From assembly GCA_024811115.1 (NCBI GenBank), contig JAKOGH010000005.1, positions 558,001 through 622,000 of the forward strand: a stretch of DNA of 64,000 nt. The letters are read 5' to 3'. Each line of letters opens with the position of its first letter. Positions within the stretch are counted from its first letter, which is position 1. Below are positions 50,506 to 62,206 of the stretch, one piece after another. The DNA is from Terana coerulea (taxonomy: Eukaryota > Basidiomycota > Agaricomycetes > Polyporales > Phanerochaetaceae). Position numbers and translations under genes: made by a program. The notes below the pieces were generated by a model. It was given only the letters and a program-made list of their open reading frames with translations. It ran no database searches and was not told where the DNA came from.

Positions 50506-51194
50506 GCTGGTGTCTCTAAGCTGGCAGTCAGTGGGAGTCACAAGCAAGTTTGTGGGAACGCTGAACGTTCTTTGTGGACATATATATACCCGGCGGGCGC
50601 ACGCGCGCCCGGAGTGTTCGGCATGTATAGCAATAGCCCATCGTAAGGCGTACGAGAGCCCATCACCGTACGAACACAACCGTGCAGACGTATGTGCGTC
50701 ATTCACCGGCCGGGCGTACCAGCAGATTGCAGCCCATGCAAAATGAATACTTAGCCCCTGTAACCCCCGTATAGTTTACGTTCCTCGCTTACGAGAGCCG
50801 GAAGCAGGTTACCAACGAATGGCCAGCACTGTGCGCAGAGGACTTTGAGAAACGACTTTGATGCGACCCTGCGAGGATCCAACTTTCGGTGCAGGGCGAT
50901 CACGGCGAGCGGCCATGCGAAGCGCTGAGTGATGGTGCCACAGAGTGCCGCAGGTATTCGTGGACTCAGGCATCGGGGCGGCGGGCCTGACGCCACTCCA
51001 GGACGAGCGCGCACTTGGAACAGTTGATTATCTTCGCTTCGGAACTTGTGGGGCCGAACAGTCTGCGTTTCTAGTGTTGCTGAGCAGTGTCGGTGGCGCA
51101 ATGACGGAGGTGTAGAACAGTTCATAAGGTGTATCGAGGATAAATTGTGAACAACGAAGCTTAGGCTGAAGCAGAAATCAGATGGATTCTATCG
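50506..51194. other. Intergenic region, amidohydrolase promoter side
   Basis: About 690 bp between the start of the amidohydrolase gene and the stop of the aldehyde dehydrogenase gene. Besides the TATA box at 50581-50588 I see no gene or repeat. Confidence 0.4.
50581..50588 (-). promoter_or_regulatory. TATA box of the amidohydrolase gene
   Basis: TATATATA followed by GTCCACA on the minus strand, about 76 nt upstream of the ATG at 50505. Confidence 0.5.
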
Positions 51195-53649
51195 TTAGCC
51201 ATAACGCTTTAGTTCAGAGCTCTCCGCAAACCAGTCCTGCACTTCGCGTGTCTCTTCCATGGTAGCGATGTTGATAATCGTCGATTTGCTTTGAGAGTCT
51301 ATAGCTCATCCAGTCAGCATAAGCTCTTCTTAGATATACGCGAAGCATAACGCTCACAAGCTTCGAACGCCTCGATGCCGTTCTCTCGACCAATACCGCT
51401 GTCCTTCATGCCGCCCCTGCGAGAGAAGCAGCTGCTATTAGCATCGTAGCATGTAAGGTGCGGAGATGCTACGAACCAGGGAGAGCTGGGGTCATTTCTG
51501 TGGTGGGTGTTCACCCAAACCAGACCAGCTTCGATCTCAGCGGAAAGGCGATGCGCTCTCGACAGGTCTTGCGTCCAAATGGCGGCACCAAGCCCATACT
51601 TCGAAGCATTGGCCAACGAAATGCCGTCTTCCTCATCCTATACACAGGATTAGCGCAAAGTTGTGCAAGCCTGAAGCGTCCAGTAGGCTGACCGTGAACC
51701 GCTTGACAACAACAACAGGGCCGAAGATCTCTTCTCTCCAGAGGTTGCTCGACGTTTCAACGTTGCCGACGACCGTAGGGGGGAAGAAGCTGCCTTTCGA
51801 GAAGTCGAACTCGTCTAGGACGGATTGAGTAGTGAGGCGCTTGCCACCTGCAAGTATCTTCGCTCGCGTATCTTCCGCGAGCATAGCTTCGATGCGTTCT
51901 AGCTGTTTCTGCGAGATGACGCTGCCCATCGTAGACTGTGGATTGAGTGCTGATTGAACGTGAGCCATTGCAGAACGTAGTCCTAATCAGGAGAACGTAC
52001 GATCACCCATCCTAATCCTGATGCTCTCGACCTTGTGCATAAAGTGCACCATGAACTCCTTGTATATGCCCCCTGGACGATCAGACGCGTCCCAGACACG
52101 CATGTCTGGCCAGAGGCCACGAAACAAGCGAACGCCGCTCCATTCGCTGCTGCTACGGGATCGGCGTCATCGAAGACCAGTATCGGTGCCTATATTCATC
52201 CCATGAATAGATAGTCAAAGCATCGTACGAATTAAACATGCCTTTCCACCGAGCTCTGCTGTGAAGCTTGCTAGATTTCCGCCAACTATTGCACCGAGCT
52301 CTCGCCCGGTGGCAGTGCCAGCCTGCGCTTGCATCCTCAGCAAGAAAGCACCATGATAGCAACTGGCACTCACAGTGATATCCACTTTCCGGAGGATTGG
52401 GTCAGAGATGATCTCCTTGCCTACGTCACGTTCAGTGCGAGTTCGTGTAACCGATTTGGTGCAAAATCAACTGTACCAATAGTCCTGCCATATCCCGGTA
52501 ACACTGACAGCACACCCGGCGGTACTGCATAATATCAGCGTCAGCACGCGTTCTACGAAGGCTGCTGACTGGGCGCTCACATCCAGCATCTTGTGCAATC
52601 TCGGCAAACTCAAGCACAGACATCGGCGCGAGTTCGCTTGGCTTGACAATGACAGAGTTTCCTGCAGCCAGCGCCGGTGCCAGCTTCTTCAGAGCTATCA
52701 AGAGCGGATGGTTGAATGGCTACACCACGGCGTCATCCATATTATACATCAACGGACAGACAGACTACTCACTGTTATCTGGGCGACAACACCTAATGGC
52801 ACACGCTGAACATAGTTTAGCAGTTTCCCCTGGGTAGGAGCCACGAAGTCTTGGCGTGTGCGCAATAGCGACGCGTAGTAGTCACTGCATATATTAAGCT
52901 TCAGGCCTTATCGGCCAGCGTGTTCACGCACTCACAGCCATTCTGGAAGTCTTCCAAGCTGGGCAGCCATCTCACGAATCGCCCGGCCGGTTTGCAAGGA
53001 CTCGAGCTGCGCAAACTCGGGGAGGACCGCTTCCAGTCTTCGTGCAATGTTGTACAGAACAGCACCGCGTTCGATGGCAGAAGCCCTTGACCATATGCCG
53101 GACTTGAAGACACCATTTGCATCGCTGATGGCTTTCCGCACGTCAAACGGCGACGCTGTAACAACACTAACACAATCAGAGGAAAGTCGGTACTTGGTAA
53201 CACTACCAACTTACGTGCATAGATTTTCTCCGGTTGCAGGATTATTGACTGCTATCCTGTGGCATCAATGTTCAAATTTAGCTGCAATAAAGCAATTACA
53301 CAGTACATACTCTTCTCGACCTTCGTCCAATGTGGGCGGTTCTTCACGCGAAATATGCATTGCGAAGGGTCCATATCGGTTCCGATGTAACGGTATGCCG
53401 GCTCTGGCAGCCTATGCCATAACATATTGTCAGGAAGAGTGCCTGATTTTTGACGAGGTCACATACCGCTCTGAGAGCACCTTTGGTGATTCGAACCATG
53501 GTGGGTCGCCCGGACCTCGTCAAGGTCGTCCAGCAGGCCTCGAACAGGACAAAGTTGGGACCAAAGCGCCGTGGAAGTCTCCGGTCACCAAACTGGCGAC
53601 CGTCCAGAGCGCTGCCGAGTGTGGGGGCGGCGGCGTTCGAGTTCGACAT
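51195..53649 (-). CDS. NAD(P)+-dependent aldehyde dehydrogenase
   Basis: It oxidises aldehydes to acids. The N-terminal region (MSNSNAAAPTLG...) is followed by VRKAISDANGVFKSGIWS, the cofactor-binding block [40 protein letters not shown], the catalytic Glu in TAELGGKAPILVFDDADP, the catalytic Cys in FACFVASGQTCVSGTR, EEIFGPVVVVKRF and the C-terminal GLVWVNTHHRNDPSSPWGGMKDSGIGRENG. It ends LKRYG. All expected catalytic residues are present. Many short introns. No targeting signal is evident. Substrate class cannot be set from sequence; the Ser-rich C-terminal extension AESSELKRYG is seen in fungal ALDHs close to salicylaldehyde/vanillin types, which is only suggestive. Confidence 0.9.
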
Positions 53650-53699
53650 TGACCACCGTCATCGTGCCTTCACTCGGCGACAACCGTGCTAGCGATATA

Positions 53700-56222
53700 A
53701 TGACAGACATATCACGACAAGGATCCCCTCGCATGGCTTCTACGGGTATATCTGCCTCTCCAAGTCGCCCCTCGCCACTGTCCCGCCCCCACTGGCCCTA
53801 TAGCACTTACAGCCACTCACACCGACCTTCCTCTTCCTCGTCATCCACGTCTAATAGCTCAATGACAGCTGGGGCCGGGCAGGGATGGGACCCAAGGTTT
53901 GGCGGCTCTAGTGCCAGCACACCCGGACTTGCCAGGCGAGCGTCGACCCTAGGTCCATCCGCGGCAAGCGTCGCCCAGGACCATGACAGCACTCGGCAGT
54001 GGTCCTTCACTGTACGTCATCCAAGCCTTCGCTACATGAGAATGCGTATCTGAATAGCTGGTAGGCTTTTGAGTGGATAGTCCGAGACGTTCACCGCTTG
54101 AGAGATTACGTAGAGAACACAGACGACCCTTGCCGGAGATGAAGGGAACGCGGCTCATGCAGGTGACTTTGACGTCCTGCGAGATTCGCCTTTACTCGGT
54201 GACGGCAAGTTTAAGCTTGAAATAAGTGCGTTAGCTGAACGCTGGACTGTTTGCCCGGCTGACTGTCTATTTGGGTAGCTAGACCAGCACTACCAGACGT
54301 TTCAGAAGGCAGCAACTCCAGAGCTCTCAGTCCAACACTTTCTCTTTATATCACTTCGGTGATGCTTGAATACGCCCATACCGACTATGAAATCTGCTCG
54401 TCCATGTTTGCAGGCATTAAGTGTCAAGACGACCGTGCTGGAGAACGCGGCGCCCGAGCGGACTGGTACTGGGAATTCTGGCAGAATGATTGGACGTTTA
54501 GAGAGGACAGTGAGGTATGGGGTGAGTAGATTGCAATCTTTCCTTCACGCGATAGTTGACGTGTAAGTGATTTTCTTGCAGAATGCCCGTTGCCTACGCT
54601 GTCCAGTCTACTAGTGAACCCGCGAATCAACGCAACGGATTCTTTCGTCATTTGTGTGCAAATTCATTCTCCCGTTGGACCATTCTTTCCGCAGCAGCCG
54701 TCCGCAACCTACGTACCCAAGGAGCTTCTTCAAGGTCTTGAAGCTTTGCTAGATAATGCAAGTAAGTGTCTTGAGTGATACCTGTAGCGTTCGCTTCTAA
54801 CGCCGGTTGGACAGACACTGGTGACGTTCAGTTCATCTGTCTGGAACGCAGAGACGATACTCCGGAGCCAGATTCGCCAGACTCTGCCAATACCCCCCTT
54901 GCCACACCGCATAGCCGCCGGTCCTCGGTCGGCTCATCGTCCAGCTCCAGCTCTCCTCAGAACGTCGCGCGCAAACGTGTCATCTATGCTCATTCCGACA
55001 TCCTCATCTGTCGCTCGGAATACTTCGCTACCATGCTTGGCTCTTCGTTTTCTGAGACCTCGGTTATCCCCGGAGAGCGCAAGACGTACACCATCACTGT
55101 CGAAGAAGCCGACTTTGTCACGATCTACTGGTTGCTGAAATGGGTCTATGGGAACTGGCTGTTGTTCAAAGAGCAGGACAATCCGAAGGCGGCAATTGAC
55201 GGGGTCGGCGCGGGATGGAACGCCAGATGGTTGGAGTCCGGAAGAGGGCAAGATGAATGGGCTTGGAAGACGTTTAATACCAGACACCCCGGCGGAGACT
55301 TGATGGATGATACCGTCAGTGTGACAAGCTTGGAGAGCGCAGCGGGGAAGAAAGGGAAGGCTCCTGCGGTACCCGGTACGGCCCTACGTGGCGGATCTGC
55401 CGCAGGCTCCAGCTCATCCAAAGAATTTCAAGCGCGTCTGGGAGCCAGACGTCCACTACTACCTTACGACCGCCTCCCTCGCCCGTCCGCCGTGCGTCAA
55501 TAGGAGCCGCGGCAGTATCTGCAAGTGCCTCAACTAGCCTCGCTGTGCCAGCCCCGGGCACCAGCGGTGGCGTGCCCGCATCACCGCGCTCGCGCAAGAA
55601 CAGTCTCGCAGCACACCTCCCGCCCGCCATCTCGACATCTGGGACGCCCTTCCCTCCCGTCCCCGGGGTACCGCACTTCCCTCCCGGGTCCGTCCCGCTG
55701 TCGCCCAACGCCGCGCGCAAGGCGGGGCCGAGCCGCCCTCGGGCTCCCGCGGCGAGCCAGCATGGGTTGCCGTTGCCGCCGCCGCCGCTCGACCCACACC
55801 CGCATCCCTGCCCGCCCCCGCCACCCGCGTCGGCGCTGTCGATGTACCAGGTCGCGCACCGGTACGGCATGCCCGGCCTCGCGAGCCTGTCGTTGGAACA
55901 TATGCTGTCGACGATCACGCCTCAGGGGAGCTTCGCGTTACTGTTAGCGAGCGCGACGTGGGAGGAGGTGCATAAGCTCGTCGAGGTTCGTGTCTCCCGT
56001 GTTTCCTTCTTGTTTTTGGCATCACCAACTCATTTGAACATGTCTAGGATTATGTTGTAGACAAGTGGGAGGAAGTGTCGGTGTCGGAAGAGTTTGAGCA
56101 GTGCTGCCAGGAGGTTGCGGCCGGAGAGTGCGTGTGGTCTTTCTTTCAGTCTTGTGCGAGCTAGCTAACATTATTCCATTTAGGTGGGGCCACGAGGGGG
56201 CAAGACTCTGACAGGTTTGTTC
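53700..56222 (+). CDS. BTB/POZ-domain protein with MATH-like N-terminus
   Basis: The start MTDISRQGSPRMASTG lies in a Ser/Pro-rich disordered head. It is followed by a MATH-like beta-sandwich region (WIVRDVHRLRDYVEN, LLGDGKFKLEI, WYWEFWQNDWTF, FVICVQIHSPVGPFFP). The BTB core is split by inserts: DVQFICLE, then RKRVIYAHSDILICRSEYFATMLGSSFSE and YTITVEEADFVTIYWLLKWVYGNW, and after a very Pro-rich linker YQVAHRYGMPGLASLSLEHM. The last exons end DYVVDKWEEVSVSEEFEQCC...GHEGARL. Such proteins are typically adaptors for Cullin-3 ubiquitin ligases. Two successive +1 breaks occur in 55420-55500 (FKRVWEPDVHYYLTTASLARPP is in the intermediate frame). Confidence 0.82.
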
Positions 56223-56500
56223 AGACGTCTTCGTGCGCCACGTTGACTGGGTTTATCGACAAACTACTTGGCCAGTGGGGTTACCTCATTCTTTGCTCAC
56301 TAACTTAACCTATGGGTTCAAATGTGTACTACCATAAATGCATGCATCGCGAGTAACTGTATTTGCTTGAGTAACTTTGGCCTCCTTCGGGCGCAGCCTG
56401 AGACATCTCCCTGAAATCAATGGGCGCCTGGCGCCACAAAGCCACCGGCTCACGACCGCATTAGTGACTCGTGTCCGCTTTCCGTCTCCCGTCCCGAACC

Positions 56501-57295
56501 ATGACCTCCGCCTCTGATAAAATGCCCACCAGGCTCGCGCTGCTCGTCGTCGACGTGCAAGAAGACTTCTGCCCACCTGCATGTACCGGCCCTCGCCCTT
56601 GTCGTCCCACGCCTGCCGTGCTGACCGCGCTGACGCACTAGGACGGCGCGCTCGCGGTGCCCGACGCCCGCGCGATCCTGCCGACGCTCGACGCGCTGCT
56701 CGCGCTGCCCTTCGCGCTCCGCGTCGCGACGAAGGATCACCACCCGCCGGACCACGTCAGCTTCGCGTGCAACCACGCCGGCGCGGGCGCGCAGCCGTTC
56801 GTCAGCACCACGACGATCGTGAACCCCGCGAACGCGGACGAGACGTATGAGACGCGGCTGTGGCCGGCGCACTGCGTGCAGGGCACGCCCGGCAACGCGC
56901 TGTTGCCCACGCTCGCGTGCGCGCGCTGGGACGCGGTCGTGTGCAAGGGCACGGACGTGCGCGTCGGAGATGTACTCGGCGTTCCGCAGCCCGCTGCGCG
57001 CGCCGCCGCTGGCGAGCGCGGTGAGCGGGCTCGCGGGCGTGCTACGGCGCGGACGTACAGGGTGTCGTGGTGGTGGGCTTGGCGGGGGACTATTGCGTGA
57101 AATACAGCGCGGTGGATTGCTGCGAGGGAAGGATGGGCGACGTATGTCGTCGAGGAGGGCGTGCGGTGTGTCGGTGGGCAGGAGGGGTGGGAAGGGGCGA
57201 AGAAGGAGATACGGGCTGCCGGGGGTGAGGTGGTCACTTTGGACTGGGTGAAGGAGGTGTGTGCTGCGCTCCGTGCTAGGGCTCGGTCGCACTGA
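56501..57295 (+). CDS. Nicotinamidase (isochorismatase fold)
   Basis: It converts nicotinamide to nicotinate in NAD+ salvage (PNC1 role). The active-site Asp is in LALLVVDVQEDFCPP. An intron with a GC donor (56579-56641) joins DGALAVPDARA. Zinc ligands are in TKDHHPPDHVSF, then LWPAHCVQGTPGN, the active-site Lys in VVCKGTDVRVE and the nucleophile Cys in GLAGDYCVKYSAVD. The C-terminus is VVEEGVRCVGGQEGWEGAKKEI. At least two frame changes occur between 56960 and 57130 in very GC-rich sequence. A copy of the 14-mer motif (56432-56445) lies 55 nt upstream of the start. Confidence 0.88.
56579..56641 (+). other. GC-AG intron in the nicotinamidase gene
   Basis: The exon ends TTCTGCCCACCT, the intron starts GCATGT and ends CACTAG, and the next exon reads GACGGCGCGCTCGC, giving CPP/DGALAVP. 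The nearest GT donor shifts the frame. Confidence 0.75.
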
Positions 57296-58000
57296 TGAGC
57301 ATTTTGCGCAGAATCTGTTCAAGGATGCGTAAGAATGACATTGGATTGGCTCACAGCCCCCGAAATCTTGCAAGTCTCCGTTGTCTGTGCACGAAACACT
57401 GGGTCGGAACCGCACAATTTCGTCCCTCGACTTCGCTAGCCATTCACTCGAGTCAACGTCCCTACACTTTCTTCGGTACCGTGTCGGAGTCAACTACCGT
57501 AGAATTTCCTTACATCTTGACCTGCGCGGCATGCCAGGCGTGTCAGCCCATCTACATCTAATTGAATAGCATTGCTGCACAGTGTGATCATCGATAGAAT
57601 CTAACGCATTGTAAAGTCTCCGCCATGAGATGGCAATGCGCGGCTTGAGCAGCCCGACGTTTGACCGCCGCCGCCACACGGGACGAATCAGCAGGTTTTC
57701 CGTAAACCGGATCCCAAAGCTCAGCACCGCCTCTCACGCGCGCGCCGGCTAAGTGAGTCTGTCGCCAGGCGAGGATGGCAAGATATCGATGGAGATGGAG
57801 TGTGTTGTCGCGTTCGCCTGGATGCTCCCAGATGTGACTGGAGCACTGCTCGATGCGGTGGAGGACAGCCGTGACGTCATATTCGCCTCCCAGCCTCTTA
57901 TACGGCTGCGCTGCCCGTCTCGCTCTGCCTCACACAATCACCTGCACACGAACCCCGCACGCACCACCACCACCACCACTACTTCATTTGAACGCACAAG
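57296..58000. other. Intergenic region before RTC3-like gene
   Basis: About 705 bp without a supported gene. A short CAC trinucleotide run (about 57962-57978) lies just before the next start. Confidence 0.4.
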
Positions 58001-58501
58001 ATGGTCAAGGCTCTCACCAAGGTCGTTTACAAGCCCAGCACTCAGTCCACGGACGAGTTCATCGTCATCGTCAATCAGGCCGAGGTGTGTAGCTGCCTCG
58101 TCTGCGATCGCTTGGGATCAGTGTGCTGATTGGGGCTGGTGGCATACAGTACGCAAAGTGGAAGGAGGGCGACACGTCGATACCCCTCGTCGAGGTCGTC
58201 GACTGTACGTGCATCTCCTGCCTCTGCTGGCGCTGCCACTGACCTTGTCACCCCAGCTTTCGACGTCTTCTTCACCAACCAGGGCACGCAGGGCATCCTC
58301 GGCAAGGCCTCGAAGCAGCAGCTCGAGGCGACCTTCGACACGAAGCACGAGGACGAGGCGTTGCGGCAGATCCTGGAGAAGGGCAAGAGCACGGCGGGCG
58401 ACGGCATCAAGGGCAGCTTCGCGTCGACGAACGTGACGCAGGGCAGCTTCGGGGTCGACACGCGGTCGAAGGGCAACACGGGCATCCAGCACGGGCGGTG
58501 A
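58001..58501 (+). CDS. RTC3: SBDS-domain protein, RTC3-like
   Basis: Three exons (58001-58084, 58150-58204, 58257-58501) give an intact 127-residue protein. It begins MVKALTKVVYKPSTQSTDEFIVIVNQAE, continues YAKWKEGDTSIPLVEVVDSFDVFFTNQGTQGILGKASKQQLE and RQILEKGKST, and ends in a Gly/Ser/Thr-rich tail. The fold corresponds to the N-terminal (FYSH) domain of SBDS, as in yeast Rtc3/Hgh-type proteins linked to RNA metabolism and stress; the precise function is not settled. Full-length SBDS would be about twice as long and have further domains, which are absent here. Confidence 0.88.
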
Positions 58502-59131
58502 GCAGCCCCCGCGGCGGAACGCAAACGCAATTGTACAATATGGCATAATCGAGCAGGCATAATAATCTAATGTACTAGTATCTCTGCGTCTGCGTCGGGG
58601 CTGCGTGCGGTGATCGTGAGGCCTGCGCTACATTGTGCCGATAACACGAGGGGCAGCGGTGGGTAATATGTGCCGCCTGTGACCGATGCTCGCTCAGGCT
58701 GGTGGTCGGGCGGCGGGTGTCGGGGAACGTACACCGATGAAAAGCAAAAGGGGATGATGGGAGGTGGATACCGGCGACGTCGGCGGCCGTGCCTGCGCTT
58801 GTGGGCGCTTGAGTGATGTCAGTCATAAGTTGTTTTTGTCAGTCTGTGATTTTGGGTGCGGTTCATTGAGCATGAGAGCGCCGCGGCGCTGAGCGAGGCT
58901 GCAAAAGACAAGGCTAGGCCCGCACACTCAGGCCTCAATACAAATTCCTTCCATTCCCTTTTTCCGACTCCTCGTCAAACCCAAACATATAAGTTAACAT
59001 CACAAAACTCTCCCGGCCGTCGCTCACTCGATCTCTCCGACACACCTCATTATCCTTGCTATATCTTGCCCACCTGGGCTACAGCCACCACCACCACCAC
59101 CGCCACCGCCTAGGCATCAGCCCACCGCCCG
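58502..59131. other. Intergenic region between RTC3-like and TDA3-like genes
   Basis: About 630 bp. CATATAAG near 58986-58993 may be the TATA box of the next gene (ATG at 59132), and a CAC/CCG trinucleotide run lies at 59089-59112. No gene recognised. Confidence 0.4.
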
Positions 59132-61691
59132 ATGCCTTCGACCGTCATCCTCGGTACAGGCATCATCGGCCTCTCCACCGCCTACTACCTCTCGCACCAG
59201 CTCGCAGAGCACGATGAGGACACGACCCCGACCGCGGGCAACCCCACCGCAGGGGCCTCCTCCGCCGGCGCCGGCGCGCGCCTGAAGCACACCATCCACC
59301 TCGTCGAGCCCTCGCCCGAGCTCTTCGCCTCCGCGTCCGGCAAAGCCGCAGGCTTTCTCTCCAAGGACTGGTTCGCGCCCGCCGTCGCGCCCCTCGGCGC
59401 GTTCTCGTTCGACCTGCACCGCAAGCTCGCGGCGGAGCATGCGGGGCGCGCAGCGCTGGGGGTGGGCGGAGAGCGTCTCGTACAGCCTCGACCGCGAGGA
59501 CGACGAGCGTGCGGCGGCGTCCGACGGCGACTCGGATGATGAGGCGGACGACGAGGGGTTCAGCGAGGGCGGGGACTCGCCCGGGGCGAGCGGCGCACCG
59601 CCGTCGCAGAAGCGGCATGCGCGGACGCAGTCACAGGACGACCTCAGGCCGGACTGGCTCGCGGCGGGCGCGAGTCGGGCGACGCAGGTGAATGCGAACA
59701 CTGAAGCGGCCGCTGCGGCTGTGCAGACGTCTGTACTAAATGCTGATCCCGACGCGCAGCCCCCACCGGACGACGAAGACGACTATCCCCGCTGGCTGAG
59801 GGCCAACCGCAGCTCGATGCAGGCTATTTCGGACAGGGACACAACAGGCCAAGTGTACGTCCTTCTCTCCTCTCCGCTTTTTCTTTCTTTTTCTTCACCG
59901 TGTGGGACCTTTGCGCTTTGAGTTTATTCGACGAAGTCCTACCGGATTCTCCGATCGGTGCGTCATCGTTCTGGAGGAGCTGTGTCATTGTAGCAGAGCC
60001 GATCACTTTCTCAGCTTCCATGCCTTGATGCGGCATCCGACGTCACTCAGGGTCCTGCTTGACAGGCCCAGACGATGTCTCTCCTCCCGCAGAAGAGCTA
60101 CGTATAGTGATCGGGCTTTCCGCCGGAAGAACATGGCACTACTTTTGGTTTTTTCTTCCCTTCTCTGTTCCTCGCTACGTCCGGAACTCAAACATAACAC
60201 TTATGTTGTCGCTGAATTTGTAGAGACCCTCTGCGATTGTGCGAGTTCCTGTTGCAGGAATGTCTCGCGCGCGGTGTCATCTTGCATCATCCAGCCCAGG
60301 CGACAAAACTCCTCCACGACCCTGACGCCTCTGGCCGCACTTTCGTCCGCCTCCAATACATGGACTCCGAACCGGAATCATCCGACACAAATCTCCCCGC
60401 CACGAGCACGCCCAACTCCAAAAGTCCTCCGGTAGACGTCGCCAATGGGCAGGGCCAGTCCGGGAGTGCGCGAGGGACTCGATTGGCCAGCATCTCGCCT
60501 GTCGGGGAACATCTGCGTGCTTCCGGTGACTCGATGTCCCCACCTATATCCTCCAACGATTCGAGACATGTTGACACTAGTTCGTCGCATTGGCACTCGT
60601 TTGCGTCGTGCCACGATCGGGAGCCGTCGCCCTCGGGCAACACATTGCACGCGGATGAAGACTACCTCACGACAGCAGCCAGTGAGCCGTCCTCCGCACG
60701 CGGCTCACCATCCACCGGCGGTCCAAGAACCCTGGACGTACCCTGCGACAGCGTCGTTATCGCTGCCGGGTGCTGGACGCCTCGCGTCTACCGCACGCTG
60801 TTCCCGAACGCGGGGCGCATTCCACGGGTGACCGCGCTTGCGGGGCACTCAGTGGTCCTGAAGAGCAAACGGTGGATGTCCCCGCGGAAGAGGAAGGTGT
60901 CAACCCTGGTGGACAGTGGCTCGAACGCTGAGCGGGTGGCCTTCAGACCGAGTGGCGAACGCACCTCGTCCGGCGGGTCGTCGAGCTCCGGCTCCAGCTC
61001 CGCAAGCGGGTCGCAGACCATCGGCCGCACATCCCCCGCCCCGTCGCTCTCCTCGCAGTCCTCCGGCGGCTCCGGGTCCTCCACGGGCTGGCCGCGCACA
61101 CTCTCGTCCGCCGCGACGTCCTCGACGTCCGCGCGCCACCTGCGCCCGCCGACGACGTGCCACGCGGTGTTCACGAGCGACCGCGCGGCGTACTCGCCCG
61201 AGATCTTCAGCCGCCTCTCGGGCGACGTGTGGCTCGGCGGGCTCAACAGCACCGCGGTGCTGCTCCCGCCCCTCCCGCACCTGGCGAAGCCGGACCCGCG
61301 CGCGGTCGCGACGCTGCTCGGCACCGCGCAGGCGCTCCTCGGCCCGCTCTCGCTCTCCGCCCTGCCCTCGTACCCCGCCGCCCCCGCCAAAGCGCTCCCG
61401 CCGCTGCAGCCCATCCCCGCACAGGCGCGCGGCGCGCTCACGCTCGTGCGCTCCGCGCTGTGCTTCCGCCCGGTGACGCCGACGGGCCGCCCCGTGCTCG
61501 CGCGGATGCACGAGGCGGACCTGGGCGACGGCGTGAAGGTGCCCGGCGGGGTGTTCGTCGCGACGGGCCACGGGCCGTGGGGCATCTCGCTCGGGCTCGG
61601 CACGGGCTACGTCGTGGGCGAGATGGTGCTCGGGCGCGAGCCGAGCGTCGACGTCGCCGTGCTGGGCCGCTGGGAGGCGGGCGTGCCGTGA
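59132..61691 (+). CDS. FAD-dependent oxidoreductase, DAO family (TDA3-like)
   Basis: The N-terminal dinucleotide-binding motif is VILGTGIIGLSTAYYL (GxGxxG), then VEPSPELFASASGKAAGFLSKDWF, a signature of the TDA3/D-amino-acid-oxidase-like group. A +1 break in a GGGG run at 59453-59456 separates AEHAG from AQRWGWAESVSYSL. After an intron between about 59855 and 60230, LCEFLLQECLARGV resumes; a long Ser-rich insert (60380-60700) and a second one (60950-61130) are unusual relative to yeast. FAD-side blocks are CDSVVIAAGCWTPRVYRTLFP and the C-terminal GVFVATGHGPWGISLGLGTGYVVGEMVLG. In yeast Tda3 functions in endosome-to-Golgi traffic; its catalytic substrate is unknown. Confidence 0.85.
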
Positions 61692-62206
61692 GCGCGCGCG
61701 CGCGGCCGCCGTGTTTGACAGGTTCCCAGACTTTCGATGTTGGACGCTCTATGCATGCACTTTTTTCTTTGTGCTCCTCTTACCCATCCCATAACCTAGC
61801 ATCACTCACACCACGACTATCAACTATCAACCCTGTTCTCCCGCACGCACCAGTCTTTTCCCGTCTCTTCGCTATCGTACCGTTTCTAATACTGGTAGAT
61901 GTACATCAGTCTCTAGTCCATCGTTGCCTCCTCTTGTCGATGCTTGTTGTACCAAACCATTCCACACAGCGCTTTGTGCTCGTGCTATCAATGCTCATCG
62001 AGTGTGTTGGTCCGAGCTGGGGTTGTGAAGTTCGATAAGAGGCAGGACACTCTCGTAACTGACCTCGGGTAAGTGAGCACTGTTCCATGGTATAGAGCAT
62101 TACTAAAGCCTAATATACAAAAAAATCTTCATAAGATCCATGAATAAATTGCCTCGTCGCATGAGGTCTACCAGGGTCCCACCGAACGAAGACGGTACGG
62201 CGACGC
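61692..62206. other. Intergenic region between convergent TDA3-like and AFG1 genes
   Basis: About 515 bp, clearly AT-richer than the exons on both sides. It should contain two 3' UTRs; no gene supported. Confidence 0.4.

Noticed and set aside
56310..56330. GGTTCAAAT resembling the T-arm of a tRNA gene
   Set aside because: No acceptor stem, anticodon arm or D-arm could be folded around it.
60788..61603. 271-residue open frame on the minus strand and several long + strand alternatives over the TDA3-like gene
   Set aside because: GC-rich coding DNA leaves all six frames open; only one frame carries the conserved FAD-binding motifs.
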